A stretch of 25,221 nucleotides of DNA, taken from the NCBI GenBank assembly GCA_017432405.1, contig JAFRJF010000104.1, positions 1 to 25,221 of the forward strand, read 5' to 3'. Positions 20,723 through 25,221 of this stretch are shown here, piece by piece. This stretch comes from Clostridia bacterium (GTDB taxonomy: Bacteria; Bacillota_A; Clostridia; Christensenellales; Aristaeellaceae). The notes below the pieces were generated by a model. That model was given only the letters and a program-made list of their open reading frames with translations, ran no database searches and was not told the DNA's origin. The position numbers were made by a program, and so were the translations under genes. Each line of letters starts with the position of its first letter. The first letter of the stretch is position 1.

Positions 20723-22939
20723 ATGCCGGAAAATGCCTCGCCTCAAAGCGGGACCAACAATAAAAAGCGCCGGATACTGATCGTGGCGGGCGACCCTTCC
20801 CGCCAGAGATTCCTTGGAGAGGCGCTACAGGCGCAATATGACGTCATCTATGCCCAGACGGGCGAGCAGGCGCTGGAGTCCATTTACGAAAGCAAGGACC
20901 TGCTGGCCCTTGTTCTGTTGGATTTTGCGCTGCCCGACGACCGGGGCAGGGCCATACTCAAGCAGGTCAGCGAGGACCCAGTGCTCAAGCGGGTATCCGT
21001 GATCGTCATGAGCCGCGACCGCCAGGACGAGGTCTATGCCCTCAACAACGGGGCCATGGATTTCATACTCAAGCCCTGCGACCTGTCCGGGGTGGTGCTG
21101 GCCAGGGTGCGCCATGTCATCGAGCTTACGGAGAACCGGAACATCATCCGCTCCACCGAGCGGGACCAGCTCACCGGCCTGTACAACAAGGACTTCTTCT
21201 TCAATTATGCCAATCAGTATGACGTCTATCACCAGGACATGGAAATGGACGCCATGGTCGTCAACATCAGCCATTTCCACCTGATCAACGAGCGGCACGG
21301 CAAGTCCTTTGGCGACGATGTGCTGCGCCGGGTGGGCCAGAAGATCCAGCAGAGCGTGGCCGGCGATGGCGGCATCGTGTGTCGGCGGGACGGCGATACC
21401 TTCCTCATTTACTGTCCCCACCGGGGAAGCTACGGGGATATCCTGGAGGAGGCCACCACCGGCATGGACAGCCGGGTGCGGCTGCGCATGGGCGTGTATC
21501 CCAGCGTGGACAAGACCCTGGACATCGAGCGCCGGTTTGACCGGGCCAAGCTGGCCTCGGATACGGTGCGCGACAGCTTTACCAAAAACGTGGCGCTGTA
21601 CGACGAGCAGATGCACCGCAGCGAGGTCTACACCGAGCAGCTGCTGGAGGATTTCCCGGCGGCCATCGCCGAGAAGCAATTCCTGGTTTACTACCAGCCC
21701 AAGTTCGCGATCCAGGCCACCATGCCGGTGCTCAACAGCGCCGAGGCGCTGGTGCGCTGGAACCATCCCCGCTTCGGCATGATCAGCCCGGCCGAGTTTA
21801 TACCGCTGTTTGAAAGCAACGGGCTCATCCGCCGGCTGGACAGCTATGTCTGGCGCGAGGTGGCTATCCAGATGCGGGATTGGAAGGATCGGCTGGGCAT
21901 CTGCGTGCCGGTGTCGGTGAACGTGTCCCGGGTGGACATATTCGACTACGACCTGGTGGATCACATGAAGGGGCTGATCCGCGAATTCGACCTGAGCCCC
22001 GACGAGTTCCTGCTGGAGATCACCGAATCGGCCTATACCCAGGATTCCGCCCAGATCATCAGCACCGTCAAGGCGCTGCGCGAGGCCGGCTTCCACATCG
22101 AAATCGACGACTTCGGCAGCGGCTATTCGTCGCTGAACATGATCTCCACCCTGCCGATGGACGCGCTGAAGCTGGACATGGAATTCATGCACAACGCCTT
22201 CAAGGAGCGCAAGAACACCAAGATGCTGGACGCGGTGATCGACATCGCCTATTCCCTCGAGGTGCCCACCATCGCCGAGGGCGTGGAGACCGCCGAGCAG
22301 ATGTTCGCGCTGAAGGCCATGGGCTGCGACATCGTACAGGGCTACTATTTTTCCAGACCCCTGCCCCCGGAGGAATTCGAGCGCTACCTGCTGGAGAAGA
22401 AGAACGGCAGGGGCTTCAGGCTCGACCGGGACAAGGAGACAAAGGTTCGGGCTGCGGAGCAGTTCGCCTACGAGGCGCTGCACGATCCGCTCACGGGCCT
22501 GTACAACCACAGCGCCTACAAGGTGCTGCTGAAGGACGCCGACCAGCGCAACATCGCCCTGATCCTTGCCGATGTGGACGATTACGACGCCATACGCGCC
22601 GAACACGGCCAGCAGACGGCAGACCGCATGGCCGAGCTGGTGGCGGATGTGCTGCGCCACAATTTCCGCTCGGTGGATTTCGTCTGCCGCATCTCGGAGG
22701 ACGAGTACGCGGTGATCATGACCCGTGTCAACAACGACATGAAGCCGCTGATCCGGCAGAAGATGGAGCGCATCAACGCCATGCTCCTCGAACGGCAGGG
22801 CGACCTGCCCCCCATCAACCTCAGCGTGGGCGTCGCCTTTGCCGACCGGGAAAACCCCCAGGGCGACATCTTCCACGACGCCGACCAGATGCTCCAGCAG
22901 ATGAAGAGCGTGAAAACCAGCGGCTGCGCGATATTTTAG
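20723..22939 (+). CDS. Receiver-GGDEF(degenerate)-EAL-GGDEF(degenerate) c-di-GMP phosphodiesterase
   Basis: A 738-residue cytoplasmic signalling protein. Residues 16-135 are a receiver with phospho-acceptor Asp67 (LLDFALP), Ser97 and Lys117 (ILKP). Residues about 148-295 form a GGDEF domain whose signature is DGDTF (223-227), so it should not make c-di-GMP. Residues about 300-555 are an EAL domain with all catalytic elements: Glu341 (EALVR), Asn400 (VNVSR), Glu432 (EITES), Asp462-Asp463 (IDDFGSG), Lys483, Glu519 and Gln539 (QGYYFSRPLP). A second GGDEF domain (about 570-738, DPLTGLYNH start) has SEDEY (658-662). Activity is therefore predicted to be c-di-GMP hydrolysis under receiver control, with the two GGDEF domains as possible GTP sensors. 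No sensor kinase is adjacent. It is followed 18 bp later by a small membrane protein gene. Confidence 0.95.
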   Translation: MPENASPQSGTNNKKRRILIVAGDPSRQRFLGEALQAQYDVIYAQTGEQALESIYESKDLLALVLLDFALPDDRGRAILKQVSEDPVLKRVSVIVMSRDRQDEVYALNNGAMDFILKPCDLSGVVLARVRHVIELTENRNIIRSTERDQLTGLYNKDFFFNYANQYDVYHQDMEMDAMVVNISHFHLINERHGKSFGDDVLRRVGQKIQQSVAGDGGIVCRRDGDTFLIYCPHRGSYGDILEEATTGMDSRVRLRMGVYPSVDKTLDIERRFDRAKLASDTVRDSFTKNVALYDEQMHRSEVYTEQLLEDFPAAIAEKQFLVYYQPKFAIQATMPVLNSAEALVRWNHPRFGMISPAEFIPLFESNGLIRRLDSYVWREVAIQMRDWKDRLGICVPVSVNVSRVDIFDYDLVDHMKGLIREFDLSPDEFLLEITESAYTQDSAQIISTVKALREAGFHIEIDDFGSGYSSLNMISTLPMDALKLDMEFMHNAFKERKNTKMLDAVIDIAYSLEVPTIAEGVETAEQMFALKAMGCDIVQGYYFSRPLPPEEFERYLLEKKNGRGFRLDRDKETKVRAAEQFAYEALHDPLTGLYNHSAYKVLLKDADQRNIALILADVDDYDAIRAEHGQQTADRMAELVADVLRHNFRSVDFVCRISEDEYAVIMTRVNNDMKPLIRQKMERINAMLLERQGDLPPINLSVGVAFADRENPQGDIFHDADQMLQQMKSVKTSGCAIF

Positions 22940-22957
22940 CGACTGCGAGGATATACT

Positions 22958-23572
22958 ATGAACCGACAATCTTCCAGGCCGAGGGACAACGGCTATACCG
23001 CCGGGGTGAAGCGCCCCAGCGCCGAGCGGGCCATGTCCCTGCGCGGCGCGGTTGGGCTGCTGCTGACCCTGCTGCTGCCGCCGGTGGGGCTGTTTTTCCT
23101 GTGGCAGCAGGGCGTGTTTCGCACCCGGGGCAGGGTGCTGCTGACCGGCCTTGCGACGCTGGAGATGATGGGCATGGTGGTGCTGCTGACCCCCCACCAG
23201 GAGCTGACGCCCCGCATGCCCGTGCCCGCCCCGCCCGCGTCGGTGACCGCCTCGCCCACCGAGGAGGTGCTGACCGCGCTGTACAACTCCGAGGAGCTGG
23301 TCTACCAGAACAAGCTGGAGCAGGTGAAGGCCGCCGGCGGCACCGAGCGCGACCTGCTGACCGAGGAGGAAAAGCTGGAGTTGGCCAACGACGAGACCGA
23401 GGCGATCTACAATACCACCGTATACAGCGTCTACGGCAACGAGGCCGTCTATTACCACGCCACCAAGGTCTGCCGAACCCAGACCAACGGCCGCGAGCTG
23501 ACCGTGCGCGACGCCCTGCGGGAGGGCCTGGAGCCCTGCCCGAACTGCAACCCGCCCACAGTGGATTCATGA
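22958..23572 (+). CDS. Membrane protein with C-terminal Cys/His zinc-binding-like motif
   Basis: A 204-residue protein with a basic N-terminus (1-30), two hydrophobic segments (about 31-50 and 60-77), a Pro-rich linker (82-98) and an acidic helical stretch (100-150). The C-terminus has YYHATKVCRT and then LTVRDALREGLEPCPNCNPP. The pattern His167-x4-Cys172-x21-Cys194-x2-Cys197 resembles the small 'C---A---G--PC--C-P' zinc-binding module of Ada and some secreted nucleases. I do not recognise the whole protein. It is 18 bp downstream of the c-di-GMP phosphodiesterase gene and is probably in the same transcript, suggesting a linked envelope role. GCGAGGA serves as a weak ribosome binding site. 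Confidence 0.8.
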   Translation: MNRQSSRPRDNGYTAGVKRPSAERAMSLRGAVGLLLTLLLPPVGLFFLWQQGVFRTRGRVLLTGLATLEMMGMVVLLTPHQELTPRMPVPAPPASVTASPTEEVLTALYNSEELVYQNKLEQVKAAGGTERDLLTEEEKLELANDETEAIYNTTVYSVYGNEAVYYHATKVCRTQTNGRELTVRDALREGLEPCPNCNPPTVDS

Positions 23573-23637
23573 TTTACAGGGCAAGGGCCGGAAAATATCA
23601 AAGTAAAGTCATATTTATTACCTTGATTTAAGACATA

Positions 23638-23674
23638 AACCATCCTATCATATACGATAGGATGGTTGTTTATT
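23638..23674 (+). terminator. Rho-independent terminator after the membrane protein gene
   Basis: AACCATCCTATC (23638-23649) and GATAGGATGGTT (23656-23667) form a perfect 12-bp stem with a 6-nt loop, followed by GTTTATT. It ends the c-di-GMP/membrane protein unit before the next gene. Confidence 0.85.
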
Positions 23675-23717
23675 ACTGCCAATATGAAATATAATCGCCA
23701 CAAGAGGAGGCCAAGCC

Positions 23718-25221
23718 ATGTTCTGCTCCAGATGCGGCAAGACCCTGATGCCGGAAGACAAACAATGCCCCCACTGCGGTACACCCGTGGGGGAAAGCCG
23801 CTTTGAGGGGACACCCTATACCTCTGCGCAGCCCCATATATTGCCCGATACGCCTGCGGGGCAGGCGTCTGCGGCCTATACCCGCACCACCTATACCACC
23901 ATGTCGGACGAGCAGCAGCAGGAGGGCGCGGTGGATAGCCGCACCACCTATCGCCCGGTCTACGACGAAGCCTCCGCGCCTAAGGAGATCCGCAAGGACA
24001 TGCGGGCTGTGATCGACGGCGGCGACGCCCCGGAGGACAAGCCACTGCCCCCGGTGGAGGAGCTGCCCGAGGATGTCCAGAACACCCTGAATGCGGTGGA
24101 CGAAGAGCTGAAGATGGAGAACATGGACACCTCCGAGCTGCGGACCCGGCCCATCGAATCCACTGGCCGCGCGGGCATCAGCAGCGAGGTGGAGGATTAC
24201 ATACAAAAGCTGGAGGCGACCCAGAACCGTCGGGCCGCGCGAAAGCGCCGCGCCATCGACGATCGCGAGGACAACTATGCCACCCCCCAGGAGGAGGTGG
24301 TGTACGACGACACCCAGGTGGCCCCGGACCGCGAGCAGAGCGAGGTCTTTGAGGACATCGACGAGGAAGAGTTCGATGAGATCCGCTATGGCCGCACCAT
24401 CGGCGTCAAGGACATCCTGCGCGTGGCCGGGATCATGGTCGTGGCCGCAGCCCTGATCGTGGGCGGTGTGCTGTGGTTCCGCCACATCCGCAGCGGCAAC
24501 AACGGCTCGAAGATCGAGGGCGTCACCCAGTCGCTTTACGCCAGCGGCCTGGAGCAGATCAAGGCAAACCGCAGCGATACCTATATCAACGAGCTGGTGA
24601 ACCTGTACCGCAACGACGGCGTGCTGGCCCTCACCGAGCGCGTGACCAGCGACGCCTCCGCCTTTGACGGGATGATGCCCGAGGAGCCGGCGGTCAACGA
24701 CGCGCTGTTCGTCTCCGCGCTGAAGAACATCGAGAGCAACATCGGCAACGCCGTATTGATGGACGCCACCGAGGCCGACAATGTCGCCGGCGATTCCGGC
24801 CAGGATTCTACCTCGCGCTGGGCCATCGTGGACCAGGCCATCGCCCAGGTGGAGGCCGCCACCACGGCCCAGGAGCTGACCGCCGTGGTCAACGGCGAGC
24901 GGGTGACCGTCGCGGCGTCGCCCACGCCCACACCCACCCCGGAGCCGGAGGTGACCTACGCCACGCTGACCAAGGGCGACAAGAGCGACGCGGTGCTGGA
25001 GCTGCAGAACCGGCTGTTCGAGCTGGGCTTCCTGCTGGATGACCGCGACGGCGCCTACGGCAGCAAGACCCAGACGGCGGTGAAGCTGTTCCAGCAGGCC
25101 GCCGGGCTGGAGGCCACGGGCATCGCTGACAACGAGACCCAGAAGAGGCTGTATGCCGAGGATGCGCCGCGCACCGAATATGCGCAGGCCACGCCCACGC
25201 CCGCTGCGCCTGCGGACGGCG
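23718..25221 (+). CDS. Zinc-ribbon, single-span membrane protein with peptidoglycan-binding domain (partial, 3' end outside the window)
   Basis: The frame stays open to the last base (501 codons). An N-terminal zinc ribbon has Cys3, Cys6, Cys17 and Cys20 (CSRC...CPHC). A long acidic, low-complexity region (about 45-225) contains TYTT repeats and a basic patch RRAARKRR (171-178). One transmembrane span lies at about 234-254. An extracellular helical domain (265-395) is followed by a SPTPTPTP linker and a PG_binding_1 domain (about 418-480: LTKGDKSDAVLELQNRLFELGFL...DGAYGSKTQTAVKLFQQAAGL). A further TPTP linker at the edge hints at more domains outside. The topology places the zinc ribbon in the cytoplasm and the wall-binding domain outside. 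A GAGGAGG site (23704-23710) is 7 nt before the ATG. Function is not identifiable beyond cell-wall association. Confidence 0.88.
   Translation, partial: MFCSRCGKTLMPEDKQCPHCGTPVGESRFEGTPYTSAQPHILPDTPAGQASAAYTRTTYTTMSDEQQQEGAVDSRTTYRPVYDEASAPKEIRKDMRAVIDGGDAPEDKPLPPVEELPEDVQNTLNAVDEELKMENMDTSELRTRPIESTGRAGISSEVEDYIQKLEATQNRRAARKRRAIDDREDNYATPQEEVVYDDTQVAPDREQSEVFEDIDEEEFDEIRYGRTIGVKDILRVAGIMVVAAALIVGGVLWFRHIRSGNNGSKIEGVTQSLYASGLEQIKANRSDTYINELVNLYRNDGVLALTERVTSDASAFDGMMPEEPAVNDALFVSALKNIESNIGNAVLMDATEADNVAGDSGQDSTSRWAIVDQAIAQVEAATTAQELTAVVNGERVTVAASPTPTPTPEPEVTYATLTKGDKSDAVLELQNRLFELGFLLDDRDGAYGSKTQTAVKLFQQAAGLEATGIADNETQKRLYAEDAPRTEYAQATPTPAAPADG

Noticed and set aside
20563..20763. 66-codon frame upstream of the c-di-GMP protein gene
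   Set aside because: It crosses the promoter and start of the real gene, lacks a ribosome binding site and resembles nothing known.
20825..23458. Very long open frame on the minus strand across the c-di-GMP protein gene
   Set aside because: It is antisense to a protein with complete REC and EAL motifs, is made of His/Gln/Val-rich low-information sequence, and arises from GC-biased third codon positions. No ribosome binding site.

Overview
The window is a GC-rich, densely coded piece of a bacterial chromosome. Strong AGGAGG-type ribosome binding sites, -35/-10 promoters, Gram-positive-style signal peptides and zinc-ribbon/peptidoglycan-binding surface proteins suggest a Firmicute, probably a gut or rumen Clostridia (a Christensenellales-like lineage would fit, but this is inference). 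I see no tRNA, rRNA, CRISPR array, transposase or phage gene.

Layout. (1) 1-2055: a promoter drives a lone PTS_EIIC_2-type membrane permease, followed 2 bp later by a small AAA/ABC-type ATPase. (2) 2104-3474: a secreted protein of unknown family with its own extended -10 promoter, ended by a hairpin shared with the convergent regulator genes. (3) 3602-5523, minus strand: an AraC-type regulator and a WYL-domain regulator in one unit, divergent from (4). (4) 5686-18675, plus strand: a large sugar-acid catabolic cluster. In order it has a TRAP transporter (dctP, dctQ, dctM), a cyclase-family metal hydrolase, a ketopantoate-reductase-family enzyme, a YhcH/YiaL-family protein, a membrane-anchored degenerate NERD protein, a YiaK-like 2,3-diketo-L-gulonate reductase homologue, a zinc alcohol dehydrogenase, an MFS transporter, mannonate dehydratase (uxuA), a STAS protein, a degenerate GHKL-ATPase partner, and glucuronate isomerase (uxaC). 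(5) 18624-19245: about 620 bp with no credible gene, packed with perfect palindromes and a MITE-like inverted repeat. (6) 19246-20412, minus strand: a lipoprotein joining a ComEC-like metallo-beta-lactamase domain to a lamin-tail domain. (7) 20723-23572: a receiver/degenerate GGDEF/EAL/degenerate GGDEF c-di-GMP protein and a small membrane protein with a Cys/His motif. (8) 23718-end: a zinc-ribbon, single-span protein with a peptidoglycan-binding domain, cut by the window edge.

How it works together. UxaC isomerises hexuronates (glucuronate to fructuronate), and UxuA dehydrates mannonate to 2-keto-3-deoxygluconate. The reductase normally between them (UxuB) is absent here, while three unrelated oxidoreductases are present. 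The YiaK-, YiaL- and YiaMNO-like genes recall the E. coli yia/sgb 2,3-diketo-L-gulonate region. The cluster therefore looks like a hybrid uronate/keto-aldonate pathway with two import routes, controlled by the divergent AraC/WYL pair. A STAS/anti-sigma-like pair and a NERD-derived membrane protein with lost catalytic residues sit inside it. These are the least expected parts and the best candidates for undescribed biology.
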